Assembly: GCF_030408595.1 (NCBI RefSeq)
Contig: NZ_CP047080.1
Coordinates: 2,383,685-2,447,684 of the forward strand
Source of the DNA: Corynebacterium canis
GTDB lineage: Bacteria; Actinomycetota; Actinomycetes; Mycobacteriales; Mycobacteriaceae
Direction of reading: 5' to 3'
DNA length: 64,000 nucleotides
Positions 24,117-32,010 of this stretch are shown here, one piece after another. The translations under genes were made by a program, and so were the position numbers. The stretch's first letter is position 1, and each line of letters begins with the position of its first letter. The notes under the pieces are model-generated. The model was not told the origin of the DNA and searched no databases. It saw only the letters and a list, made by a program, of their open reading frames with translations.

Positions 24117-24743
24117 CTATGCGTTGAGCTTACGGTAGTCGAATACCTGATCAACAATTCCATATTCTACGGCTTCCTGCGCGGTGAGAATCTTATCGCG
24201 ATCGGTATCAATCCGGATCTGCTCGGCGGGCTTGCCGGTGTGGCGCGACAAGGTTTCTTCCATCAGCTTCCGCATGCGCTCGATCTCCGCGGCTTGAATT
24301 TCAAGATCGGAAACTTGACCCTGAATGCCTCCGGTGGCTGGCTGATGAATAAGCACGCGGGCGTTCGGAAGGGCGGCGCGCTTGCCGGGAGCACCTGCGG
24401 CGAGCAAGACGGCGGCGGCGGAAGCCGCCTGACCCAGGCATACGGTTCGCACGTCTGGTCGAACGTATTGCATGGTGTCGTAGATGGCCATCAAGGAGGT
24501 AAAAGAACCGCCGGGCGAATTAATATACATGGTGATGTCGCGGTCGGGGTCGAGGCCCTCGAGCACCAATAATTGCGCCATGACATCGTTGGCGGACGCA
24601 TCATCGACTTGGGTGCCCAAGAAAATGATGCGCTCTTCGAAGAGTTTGTTGTAGGGGTTGGATTCCTTGGCGCCGAATGCGGAATGCTCCACGAAGGAGG
24701 GCAGCACGTAGCGGGAGGAAGGCAATTGCATACCGTTGCTCAT
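24117..24743 (-). CDS. clpP2: ATP-dependent Clp protease proteolytic subunit 2
   Basis: Serine protease subunit, 208 residues. Catalytic Ser108 in [11 protein letters not shown] and His133 in LIHQPATGG are visible; an Asp follows in the [13 protein letters not shown] region (DRDKILTA). The N-terminal ~30 residues are longer than in ClpP1, as usual for ClpP2 of actinobacteria. It lies 24 bases after the clpP1 stop; in actinobacteria ClpP1 and ClpP2 form a mixed tetradecamer that works with ClpX or ClpC. GGAG lies 12 bases upstream of the ATG, a little far. Confidence 0.95.
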   Translation of the reverse strand: MSNGMQLPSSRYVLPSFVEHSAFGAKESNPYNKLFEERIIFLGTQVDDASANDVMAQLLVLEGLDPDRDITMYINSPGGSFTSLMAIYDTMQYVRPDVRTVCLGQAASAAAVLLAAGAPGKRAALPNARVLIHQPATGGIQGQVSDLEIQAAEIERMRKLMEETLSRHTGKPAEQIRIDTDRDKILTAQEAVEYGIVDQVFDYRKLNA

Positions 24744-24767
24744 GATGGTGTATTTCTCCTTCGGGGA

Positions 24768-25346
24768 TTAGTTCGAAATGTCGCCCTTGGCGGCGGTGAT
24801 CACGTGGTCAACGAAACCGTATTCTTTGGCCTGCGCTGCGGTAAACCAGCGGTCACGGTCAGAATCCTTGGTAATCTGCTCCACGGTCTGGCCAGTGTGC
24901 TCGGCAATCAGTTCGGCCATTTCCCGCTTGGTGTGAGAGAACTGCTCCGCCTGGATAGCGATGTCCGCCGCGGTACCGCCGACGCCCGCGGAAGGCTGGT
25001 GCATCATAATGCGGGCGTGCGGCAGGGCATAGCGCTTCCCCTTGGTGCCTGCGGAAAGCAGAAACTGGCCCATCGATGCGGCCAGGCCCATGCCATAGGT
25101 GGCGATATCGCACGGGGAGTATTTCATGGTGTCGTAAATAGCCATACCGGCCGTCACGGAACCACCGGGAGAATTAATGTACAGTGAGATGTCGCGCGTG
25201 GGGTCTTCCGCCGAAAGCAGCAGGATTTGCGCGCACAGTTTGTTGGCGATTTCATCGTCAACGGCGCTTCCCAGGAAGATAATGCGTTCTCTGAGGAGTC
25301 GCTCGAACACTGAGTCGCTGAGGTTCATGCCAGCCGGTGAAGTCAT
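24768..25346 (-). CDS. clpP1: ATP-dependent Clp protease proteolytic subunit 1
   Basis: 192-residue serine protease subunit. Catalytic Ser91 in [11 protein letters not shown] and His116 in [12 protein letters not shown] start at [12 protein letters not shown] because AGGAG is seven bases upstream; a longer open frame to 25460 crosses the likely regulatory site and lacks a ribosome site. First gene of clpP1–clpP2. A ClgR-type palindrome lies 78 bases before the start, matching the known ClgR control of this operon in C. glutamicum. Confidence 0.94.
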   Translation of the reverse strand: MTSPAGMNLSDSVFERLLRERIIFLGSAVDDEIANKLCAQILLLSAEDPTRDISLYINSPGGSVTAGMAIYDTMKYSPCDIATYGMGLAASMGQFLLSAGTKGKRYALPHARIMMHQPSAGVGGTAADIAIQAEQFSHTKREMAELIAEHTGQTVEQITKDSDRDRWFTAAQAKEYGFVDHVITAAKGDISN

Positions 25347-25423
25347 GAAAATGCTCCTAATTCGATTGATGTTTTTTATGCTGTCACCCAATGTAACGCA
25401 GGTTGTGGCCAAAGATGCCTTCT

Positions 25424-25441
25424 GTTCGCTGTCAGCGTAAC
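25424..25441 (-). promoter_or_regulatory. ClgR-type operator upstream of clpP1
   Basis: Minus-strand GTTACGCTGACAGCGAAC. Against the published corynebacterial ClgR motif WNNWCGCYNANRGCGWWS, as I recall it, only the first base differs. ClgR activates clpP1P2 in C. glutamicum. Position 78 bases before the ATG is suitable for an activator site. Confidence 0.65.
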
Positions 25442-25484
25442 GCCCCTGCTGCGTATCCACGCCGCGCGCCCCACCGCGCCCACA

Positions 25485-25514
25485 AACAAGGCCCAGCCGA
25501 AGCTGGGCCTTGTT
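25485..25514 (-). terminator. Rho-independent terminator of tig, possibly bidirectional
   Basis: Perfect 13-bp inverted repeat AACAAGGCCCAGC / GCTGGGCCTTGTT with a four-base loop, about 35 bases after the tig stop codon. On the minus strand the stem ends in CTTGTTTGTG, a short U-rich tail. Confidence 0.85.
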
Positions 25515-25547
25515 CAGGTTAACGCGCCGTTGTGGCTAGTCCGCCTG

Positions 25548-26948
25548 CTAGGCGTTCTCGCCGTGATCGTGGTCGTGGTCGTGATCGTCATGATCGTGGT
25601 GCTCGTGGTTCTCGGCGGGGGTTTCGTCCTCTTCGCCGAAGAATGCCTTAGCGTCCACGGGAGCGCCATTGGAGTCGGTGACGGTGGCCTTGCAGATGGA
25701 GGCCGCGAGCGCCTTGCCGCGACGCAGATCCGCGAACACGTTTGCGATCTGACCGCTCTGCTGCAATTGGCTCACAAATTGCATCGGCTCCATGCCGTAG
25801 CTCTGGGCGGTAAACACGATGTGGTCGGTAAAGTCCTGCTGCGTCACCGTCGGCTCGAGCTCATCGGCCAGCGCATCGAGGAACAGCTGGGTGCGCACGG
25901 CTTCCTCGGCGTTCCGGCGGGAATCCTCGTCGAATTGTGCACGGGTGGTACCCTGCGCCTCGAGCATACTGTTAAGGATCGCTTCCTCGCCGCCAACCTG
26001 GGCCAGCAGCTGCTGCAGCTGACCCTCAACCTGGGACTGCACATAGCCTTCGGGCAGCGGGAACTCGGTCTTATCGAGGGCGGCCTTCAGCACATCATCG
26101 CGGATATTGCCGGCCTGGGAGCTCTTGCGATCCTCCTCGATGGAAGCGGTCAGGCTTTCGCGCAACTCTTCGATCGAATCGAACTCGGAGGCAAGTTGTG
26201 CGAACTCATCGTCGGCCTCCGGCAGCTCCCGCACCTTCACGCTCTTGACAGTAATCTTCACGGCGGCTTCTTTGCCTTCGTGCTCACCGGCGAGCAGAGT
26301 GGTGTTGAATTCCTTTTCCTCGCCCTTGGACGCGCCGACCAAAGCCTCGTCGAGGCCTTCCATCAGGTTGCCGGAGCCAACTTCGTGGGACAGGTCTTCG
26401 GTCACGGATTCTTCAACGACCTGGCCGTCGACGATCGCCGCCAAATCGATGGAAACAAAGTCGCCGTTCTCCGCCGCGCGGTCAACCTCGACAAGGGAGG
26501 CGAAACGGGACCGCAAGTCATCCAATTCGGATGCGACATCCTGTTCGGTTACCTCGATGGCGGGGACCTCAACGCTGATCTCAGCGAAGTCGGGGACGGT
26601 GATCTCCGGGCGGATATCAACTTCGGCGACGAATTCGATAAATTGGCCGTCCTCTACCTTGGAGAGGTCCCAGTGAGGGGTGCCCAAGACAACTAGCTTG
26701 TGTTCGTCGACCGCCTGCGAATAGCGGGACGGAACCACATCGTTGAGCACTTGCTCCAAGATGGGGCCGCGACCAACGCGGGCCTCGATCAGCTGGCGGG
26801 GTGCCTTGCCCTTGCGGAAACCGGGGACGGAAATTTGCTGCGCGATAGCCTCGTAAGCCTGGTCGAATTCCGGCTTCATCTCGTCGAAGGGAACCTCGAC
26901 GGTGAGCTTCACGCGTGTGTCGTTCAGGTGCTCGACGGAACTCTTCAC
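25548..26948 (-). CDS. tig: Trigger factor (ribosome-associated chaperone and prolyl isomerase)
   Basis: 466 residues. N-terminal ribosome-binding domain with the signature VPGFRKGKAPRQLIEARVG (about residues 37-55), a central FKBP-type peptidyl-prolyl isomerase domain (from about 160) and an alpha-helical C-terminal chaperone domain. The last ~20 residues form an unusual His/Asp-rich tail (runs of HDHDHDHDH) that could bind metal ions such as Zn or Ni. Full length otherwise. The gene follows tRNA-Pro on the same strand, separated by a terminator at 26980-27018. Confidence 0.95.
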   Translation of the reverse strand: MKSSVEHLNDTRVKLTVEVPFDEMKPEFDQAYEAIAQQISVPGFRKGKAPRQLIEARVGRGPILEQVLNDVVPSRYSQAVDEHKLVVLGTPHWDLSKVEDGQFIEFVAEVDIRPEITVPDFAEISVEVPAIEVTEQDVASELDDLRSRFASLVEVDRAAENGDFVSIDLAAIVDGQVVEESVTEDLSHEVGSGNLMEGLDEALVGASKGEEKEFNTTLLAGEHEGKEAAVKITVKSVKVRELPEADDEFAQLASEFDSIEELRESLTASIEEDRKSSQAGNIRDDVLKAALDKTEFPLPEGYVQSQVEGQLQQLLAQVGGEEAILNSMLEAQGTTRAQFDEDSRRNAEEAVRTQLFLDALADELEPTVTQQDFTDHIVFTAQSYGMEPMQFVSQLQQSGQIANVFADLRRGKALAASICKATVTDSNGAPVDAKAFFGEEDETPAENHEHHDHDDHDHDHDHGENA

Positions 26949-26979
26949 GAGCCACTCTCCTGGATATATTGCTGTGATG

Positions 26980-27018
26980 AAAAAGAGACGACGCGGAATA
27001 CAGTAACCGCGTCATCTC
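26980..27018 (-). terminator. Terminator between tRNA-Pro and tig
   Basis: On the minus strand a 12-bp stem (GAGATGACGCGG with CCGCGTCGTCTC, one G·T pair, ten-base loop) is followed by TTTTTC. It lies just after tRNA-Pro and before the tig leader, so the tRNA appears separately terminated. Confidence 0.8.
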
Positions 27019-27043
27019 CAAGACTCTGTTGCGTGAGTCCTAG

Positions 27044-27117
27044 TCGGGGCGACAGGATTTGAACCTGCGACCCCCTGCTCCCAAAGCAGGTGCGCTACCA
27101 AGCTGCGCCACGCCCCG
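27044..27117 (-). tRNA. tRNA-Pro (anticodon TGG)
   Basis: 74 bases. The acceptor arms CGGGGCG and CGCCCCG pair perfectly, with discriminator A. The anticodon stem CCTGC/GCAGG encloses TTTGGGA, giving anticodon TGG. The T arm contains GGTTCAAATCC. No CCA is encoded. Confidence 0.95.
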
Positions 27118-27685
27118 TTATTTAACTGTCCGACCACCACTGCTTGGCGGTTCGGATGTCAAGTGTACCCACACGATATATGTAGGCCCACTTAGGGGTC
27201 CCGTTAACACGAAACAAGCAGGTAACAGGCAGGTTTTCAGCAGGTTTTACGGGGCCTGTAACGGCCACCCTCCGCAGACCCGCCACACACCCGCGCACGT
27301 GCACACTCGGGGGCAGGTGAAACCGTCACCCCCGATGCGTGAAAAACCAACATTTCTTTCCGGTTTTTAAGTAACGAAACCACCGTGGGGGAAGCGCGAG
27401 AGAGAAAGAATAAAGCGTGCAATTATTAAGCGTACATTAGGTTTAAACTTAAAACGGACATAATTAAAAGCTTCAATATCGATTTGTCGCACCAATCCTA
27501 CTTGACAGATTCATCTTTTATGTTATCGGGCAATAGTGACCTTGATACTGGTACCTTGCTTTAGATTCTAGAAAAGCACATTTGCAGGTTTTTCGCGCGT
27601 TACACTTTTGGTCAAAACGTAACGGGATCATAAATCCCCTCACCAGCACCGATCCCCGACCCGCCCCACCATGGCCCAAGCGCTG
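27118..27685. other. Gene-free region between two tRNA genes
   Basis: About 570 bases. It should hold the promoter of tRNA-Pro. The middle part (27410-27560) is AT-rich and differs from its surroundings. I see no gene with a ribosome binding site and no recognisable insertion-sequence end. Confidence 0.5.
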
Positions 27686-27732
27686 GAAAAACAAAAACCC
27701 TCCGCCTGGAAGTACATCTTCCGGGCGGAGGG
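27686..27732 (-). terminator. Terminator after tRNA-Gly
   Basis: Minus-strand stem CCCTCCGCC/GGCGGAGGG with an inner GGAAG/CTTCC pairing, followed by TTTTTGTTTTT. It starts seven bases past the tRNA 3' end. Confidence 0.85.
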
Positions 27733-27738
27733 CCAGAG

Positions 27739-27810
27739 AGGGAACGACGGGAATCGAACCCGCGTCTTCAGCTTGGAAGGCTGAGGTATTAGCCACTATA
27801 CGACGTTCCC
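27739..27810 (-). tRNA. tRNA-Gly (anticodon TCC)
   Basis: 72 bases. Acceptor arms GGGAACG and CGTTCCC pair perfectly with discriminator T. The anticodon stem TCAGC/GCTGA encloses CTTCCAA, giving TCC. The T arm contains GGTTCGATTCC. No CCA encoded. Confidence 0.95.
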
Positions 27811-28020
27811 ACAACGCCAACTTAAGTGACGCTCGGCCCACTACGTTACCCCAACGTAACCAAAACGCCAAATCCCCAGGAAAAATCCAATCCTTCAAAT
27901 TCGGGGGTATCACCTCAAGATGTGAATTTGCTCACTTAATAGGTTTGGATGCTTGGTTTTTTTCTAAATTTTCATGCTTTCACTTATGCCCCAATTGTGT
28001 TGTCCCGTAATGTACCCCCC

Positions 28021-28263
28021 ATGCAACCGAAGATTATTGACGCCGATACCGGCACCGAACTCTGGACCGCCATTGAGTGCGCCACCTTCTCAGGAACCGC
28101 GCGGGGCACCTTTACGAGCTACGCGGGGCGCGGCCGCGCCCCCAAACCTGTGGCGAAATTACACGGTCTCACCCTATGGGACTCCAACACTGTTCGCGAG
28201 TGGACGGACGAGCGCCGGGAGAAAGCCCGCCGCCGCGCCGCAGAGCTCGCGGGAGAGGCTTAA
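28021..28263 (+). CDS. Small AlpA/MerR-like helix-turn-helix protein
   Basis: 80 residues from the ATG at 28021. The pattern ELWTAIECATFSGTARGTFT, then GRAPKPVAKLHGLTLWDSNT and VREWTDERREK matches small actinobacterial AlpA/excisionase-like DNA-binding proteins (wing-helix with conserved Trp and 'P.PV...G...W'). No clear ribosome binding site is visible, so the start is uncertain; a longer frame to 27949 is possible but its added part looks non-coding. No integrase is nearby. Role unknown; a transcription factor or relic of a mobile element are both possible. Confidence 0.65.
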   Translation: MQPKIIDADTGTELWTAIECATFSGTARGTFTSYAGRGRAPKPVAKLHGLTLWDSNTVREWTDERREKARRRAAELAGEA

Positions 28264-28461
28264 CCAACCCAAACCACTACGACAGGCACCCACCCGCCGC
28301 GCAACGCCACTACACGGCATCTAGCGCGGCCATAGGCAAGGCTGTGCAGTACGCTGCCACGTCGCGCGGTCGCGGCGTCGATAAGCGGCCGGAACAATTC
28401 CGCCTTGTGGGGCGTTTTACAGGTAACCCTGTACGCCCACTTGGAAAGAGAGTTCGTCTCC

Positions 28462-29292
28462 GTGGAAGTCCTTCTGCTCATCGCCATCACCGTCGGTGCC
28501 GCCGTCTTTATCGTCTCGCGCAAGAGCCAGTCGAATCAGCAGCAGCTCGAAACCGCCAAGCTTGATGACGCCGTCGCAGACGCCCGCCGCTGGATTGACC
28601 GCCTCGGCTCCCAAGTCCTCACTATCGCGGGTACCGACGCCGCGTCGACACAGGCCATCGCAGACGCTTCCGAACGTTTCAACGCAGCGTCTTCGCAGAT
28701 CAGTACCGCATCTACCGTGCGTCAAGCCGAACTGGCACGCGAATCCGCGCTCGAAGGTTTGCACTACATGAACGCCGCGCGGGAAATCATGGGCATGCCC
28801 GCCGGTCCGGAATTACCGCCGCTTGAGGGGCAGCGGGCCGCCGGCAAAGTCACCGAGGAACGCACAATTACCCACGAAGGCCAGCAGATCACCGCATCTC
28901 CGGTTGCTACGGCTGATACGCCGAACTACTACCCCGGCGGTATGGTCGCTGGGCGCCCTGTCCCCGCGGGTTGGTACTCCCGCCCGTGGTGGGCAGACGC
29001 GCTGCAAACAGGTATTTGGACCGCCGGTTCGGTCATGCTGTTTTCCGCGATGTTCCAAGGCATGGTCGGCGTCACCTACCCCGCCGCGGCATTCGAACAA
29101 GGTTACGCCGAGGGGCTTAGTGACGCAGCTGCGGGCGCCGAAGGCGCTACCGAACAGCTGAGCGGTGACGAGGGTGGCTTCTTCGATGGCATTTTCGGGG
29201 GCGGCGACTGCGGGGGTGACAGCGGCGGGGACGACGGTTTCCTCGGCGGCCTGTTCGACGGCGAGGGTGGCATGGACTTCGACGTGTTCTAA
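28462..29292 (+). CDS. Hypothetical membrane protein with N-terminal anchor and Gly/Asp-rich C-terminus
   Basis: 276 residues from GTG at 28462, with GGAAAGAGAG ten bases upstream. One N-terminal transmembrane helix (VEVLLLIAITVGAAVFIV), an alpha-helical Ala/Gln-rich region (about 25-115), a middle part with a Trp/Tyr-rich patch (PAGWYSRPWWADALQTG), a second hydrophobic stretch and a C-terminus rich in Gly and Asp (GDCGGDSGGDDGFLGGLF). Resembles corynebacterial DUF1542-type or TPM-like surface proteins only in layout; I do not recognise a function. A strong terminator follows. An ATG-free extension to 28405 is open but unlikely. Confidence 0.65.
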   Translation: MEVLLLIAITVGAAVFIVSRKSQSNQQQLETAKLDDAVADARRWIDRLGSQVLTIAGTDAASTQAIADASERFNAASSQISTASTVRQAELARESALEGLHYMNAAREIMGMPAGPELPPLEGQRAAGKVTEERTITHEGQQITASPVATADTPNYYPGGMVAGRPVPAGWYSRPWWADALQTGIWTAGSVMLFSAMFQGMVGVTYPAAAFEQGYAEGLSDAAAGAEGATEQLSGDEGGFFDGIFGGGDCGGDSGGDDGFLGGLFDGEGGMDFDVF

Positions 29293-29320
29293 CACCCCCG
29301 CCCCACCCCCAAAAATACGG

Positions 29321-29356
29321 CAACGCCCACGCAAAGTTTTGCGGGGCGTTGTTTTT
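29321..29356 (+). terminator. Rho-independent terminator, probably used from both sides
   Basis: Stem CAACGCC..ACGCAAA with TTTGCG..GGCGTTG, followed by TTTTTGTTG. It sits 28 bases after the membrane protein gene and 62 bases after the rpiB stop on the other strand. Confidence 0.85.
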
Positions 29357-29417
29357 GTTGAAAAGGCTACTAAATTCCGCCGCACTTGTTTTTGCAAATG
29401 GCGTGCGGCGGCGAATT

Positions 29418-29888
29418 CTATTCCGGAATTGCGGGCGCAATACCCGTCTTCTCATAATCGGCTAGGACATCAATGCGGCGCTGGTGGCGTTCCGCCTTGC
29501 TCCACTCCTGATCCAGGAACGCGTCCACGATTTCCAGCACTTCCGCCTCCGAATGCATGCGCGCACCGACGCCAATCAATTGCGCATTATTGTGTTCGCG
29601 GGCGAGGCGGGCGGTTTCCACGGACCAGGCCAGCGCACAGCGGGCGCCTTTGACCTTGTTAGCTGCGATTTGCTCACCGTTTCCGGAGCCGCCTAGGACA
29701 ATGCCGAACGATCCAGGATCGTTGACGGTGCGCCATGCGGCTTCGATACAGAACGCTGGATAATCATCCTCCGCGTCGTACACGTGTGCGCCGCAATCAA
29801 TCACCTCATGTCCCTTGTCTTTCAGATGCTCCGCAAGAGTGTTTTTCATCTCGAAACCGGCGTGGTCTGCTCCTAGGTAAACGCGCAT
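29418..29888 (-). CDS. rpiB: Ribose-5-phosphate isomerase B
   Basis: Interconverts ribose 5-phosphate and ribulose 5-phosphate in the pentose phosphate pathway. 156 residues from MRVYLGADHAGFEMKNTL, the conserved N-terminus; the start has AGGA eight bases upstream. Visible family motifs: GADHAGFE, ECGA-like IDCGAHVYDAEDDYP, and GIVLGGSGNGEQIAANKVKG, which forms the phosphate/anomer-binding loop. In the RpiB fold the general base is Cys or Ser; here the Ser of GGSGNGE is the equivalent, typical for actinobacterial RpiB. C-terminus slightly extended compared with E. coli. Confidence 0.94.
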   Translation of the reverse strand: MRVYLGADHAGFEMKNTLAEHLKDKGHEVIDCGAHVYDAEDDYPAFCIEAAWRTVNDPGSFGIVLGGSGNGEQIAANKVKGARCALAWSVETARLAREHNNAQLIGVGARMHSEAEVLEIVDAFLDQEWSKAERHQRRIDVLADYEKTGIAPAIPE

Positions 29889-30003
29889 ACTAGCTATCCT
29901 ACCCGCAGTCTGAGCGGCTCGGAGTTGGATCACAGAATCCAACTTTCGGTTGATATGTGTTTAGCTTAGAGGGCAAAGATTTTCTCACCCAGAGGAGCTA
30001 CTC

Positions 30004-31149
30004 ATGTCCCACGCACCAGTGGTCCGCAAGGTTCGACATGACATCAACGTAAAACCCTTTATCGTGATTTGGGAGGTCACGCGCGCCTGCAGCCTGGTGT
30101 GTAAACACTGTCGCGCGGACGCCCAGCACGAACCGAATCCGCTGCAACTCACCACCGCACAGGGGCGGGCGCTGCTGGAAAACTTGGCGGCATACGACAA
30201 GCCCCGCCCCTTGGTCGTGCTTACCGGCGGCGATCCGTTCGAACGCGAGGATTTGGAAGAGCTCACGGCGTACGGCACGTCCTTGGAGCTCAATATTTCC
30301 TTGTCCCCCTCCGTCACCCCGCGCCTGACCGTGGAACGCATCGCACGTTTGCGCGAGGCCGGCGCTAAGGCGATGTCCATGTCTCTCGACGGCGCGACGG
30401 CGGCCACCCACGACGCCTTCCGCGGCTTCCCCGGCACCTTCGATCAAACAATCGCGATGGCTCCGGAGATTACCAAGCTCGGCTACCGGCTGCAGATCAA
30501 TTCCACGCTCACCCGCGGCAATATCCACGAGGCCCCGGCGCTGCTCAAGCGCGTCATGGATATGGGCGCGAAGATGTGGTACGTGTTCTTCCTGGTGCCC
30601 ACCGGCCGGGGCGCGGCGCTGAATTGCTTGGACCCATTGGAGCGGGAGGATGCGCTGCACTGGCTCGCGGACATCTCGAACAGAATTGCTATTAAAACGA
30701 CAGAGGCCCCGCAGTACCGGCGCGTGGTTATCCAAAACAAACAGGGCGTGCCCTTTGTGGGCGGCAAGCTGTACCGCGAGCTGACCGAGGAGACCACCCG
30801 CCTGCTCGGCGCGAAGCCGGAACGCCCCCGCCCGCCGCGCGCGCCAATGGCCGTAAACTCCGGCTCCGGTTTCGCGTTTATCGACCATATTGGCGATGTC
30901 TACCCGAACGGTTTCCTACCCCTGCACTGCGGCAATGTGGCGGAAACGGACTTCCACGATATCTACACCAATTCCCCGGTGTTCAAGCGCCTGCGGGATC
31001 CCGATAACTGGCACGGCAAGTGCAGCGTTTGCGAGTTCCACGGCGTGTGCGGTGGTTCCCGCTCCACCGCCTACGCGCTGACCGGCGATTATCGCGCCTC
31101 CGACCCCACGTGCGCCTACATTCCCCCCGCATGGAAGGCGGCAAGTTAG
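30004..31149 (+). CDS. Radical SAM/SPASM protein (TIGR04053-like)
   Basis: 381 residues. Cluster-binding motif CSLVCKHC (Cys29, Cys33, Cys36) near the N-terminus, then LTGGDPFERED (the GGE-like SAM-binding motif) and SLDGATAATHDAFRG. The C-terminus carries a SPASM-type set of cysteines (HCGNVAE, CSVCEFHGVCGG, PTCAYIP) for a further iron-sulfur cluster. It looks like the actinobacterial family often labelled 'heme biosynthesis-type radical SAM', related to AhbD/NirJ enzymes. Reaction unknown. AGGAG precedes the ATG. It is 25 bases before the HNH lipoprotein and about 780 bases from the end of the sactipeptide operon, but on the opposite strand, so membership in that system is not shown. Confidence 0.8.
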   Translation: MSHAPVVRKVRHDINVKPFIVIWEVTRACSLVCKHCRADAQHEPNPLQLTTAQGRALLENLAAYDKPRPLVVLTGGDPFEREDLEELTAYGTSLELNISLSPSVTPRLTVERIARLREAGAKAMSMSLDGATAATHDAFRGFPGTFDQTIAMAPEITKLGYRLQINSTLTRGNIHEAPALLKRVMDMGAKMWYVFFLVPTGRGAALNCLDPLEREDALHWLADISNRIAIKTTEAPQYRRVVIQNKQGVPFVGGKLYRELTEETTRLLGAKPERPRPPRAPMAVNSGSGFAFIDHIGDVYPNGFLPLHCGNVAETDFHDIYTNSPVFKRLRDPDNWHGKCSVCEFHGVCGGSRSTAYALTGDYRASDPTCAYIPPAWKAAS

Positions 31150-31173
31150 GCCGGTGGCGTAACATCATGGCCC

Positions 31174-32010
31174 ATGAGGTTTGCGTGGATTTGCGCTTTA
31201 ACGTTGCTGCTCACGGGCTGTGCCGGCTCCCAAATCATAGATACCAAACCCCTCCCACAACCCGAACAAGAGTTCCCCGAATTGAACGCGCTGCCGGTGA
31301 AGGGCCGCGCGCCAAAAACGGGGTATTCACGCGAGGCGTTTGGGGAGCGTTGGTCGGATAACGTCACCGTTGATGGCGGCCATAACGGCTGCGATACCCG
31401 CAACGATATACTCGGCCGCGACCTGGTGAACATCACTTTTAAGCCGGGCACGCGGGATTGCTTGGTGCTCAGCGGCACGTTGCAAGACCCGTACACGAAC
31501 ACCCAGATCGCCTTCGAGCGCGGCGAGGCCACTTCCCCGCTCGTGCAAATCGACCATGTGGTCTCCCTTTCGAACGCTTGGCAGACCGGTGCGCAGCAAC
31601 TTACGCCCGAGCAACGCCAGGATTTTGCCAACGACCCGCGCAACCTACTCGCCGTGGATGGCCCCACCAACCAGCAAAAAAGCGATGGCGACGCCGCGAC
31701 CTGGCTCCCCCCGAACGCCGCGTTCCGCTGCGAGTACGTGCAGCGCCAGATCGAGGTCAAGGCCAGTTACGGGCTGTGGGTCACCCCGCCGGAAAAGGAA
31801 GCCATGGCCCGCGTTTTGGCCTCCTGCGGGCAGCAGCAGATGCCCGCCGATCCCACCCCCGCGCCTTCGCAAGAAGATTCGGATGTGCTGTATCCGGATT
31901 GCAAGGCAGCGCGCGCGGCGGGTGCCGCCCCGATCTACCGCGGCCAGCCGGGGTACCGCCCCGAAATGGATGGCGACGGCGACGGCATTGCTTGCGAATC
32001 CGCGCGGTGA
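31174..32010 (+). CDS. Secreted HNH-type nuclease lipoprotein with Excalibur domain
   Basis: 278 residues. A lipoprotein signal peptide ends in the lipobox LLLTGC (Cys16). The central DUF1524/HNH-like domain has the catalytic-type motif VQIDHVVSLSNAWQTGAQQL, a following Asn in DPRNLLAVDGPTNQQKSD, and structural Cys residues. The C-terminal 35 residues form an Excalibur motif (YPDCKAARAAGAAPI … MDGDGDGIACE), a short Ca-binding element linked to extracellular nucleases. It should be exported and anchored, and may degrade external DNA. Its 3' end overlaps the convergent membrane-protein gene by 76 bases. Confidence 0.85.
   Translation: MRFAWICALTLLLTGCAGSQIIDTKPLPQPEQEFPELNALPVKGRAPKTGYSREAFGERWSDNVTVDGGHNGCDTRNDILGRDLVNITFKPGTRDCLVLSGTLQDPYTNTQIAFERGEATSPLVQIDHVVSLSNAWQTGAQQLTPEQRQDFANDPRNLLAVDGPTNQQKSDGDAATWLPPNAAFRCEYVQRQIEVKASYGLWVTPPEKEAMARVLASCGQQQMPADPTPAPSQEDSDVLYPDCKAARAAGAAPIYRGQPGYRPEMDGDGDGIACESAR

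Noticed and set aside
25530..26696. 388-residue plus-strand open frame over tig
   Set aside because: Antisense shadow; Leu/Gly repeats arise from the His/Asp tail and chaperone codons.
27481..27535. TTGACA in the gap between the tRNA genes as a promoter
   Set aside because: No -10 hexamer at the usual 16-18 base spacing and no gene follows in that direction before tRNA-Gly.
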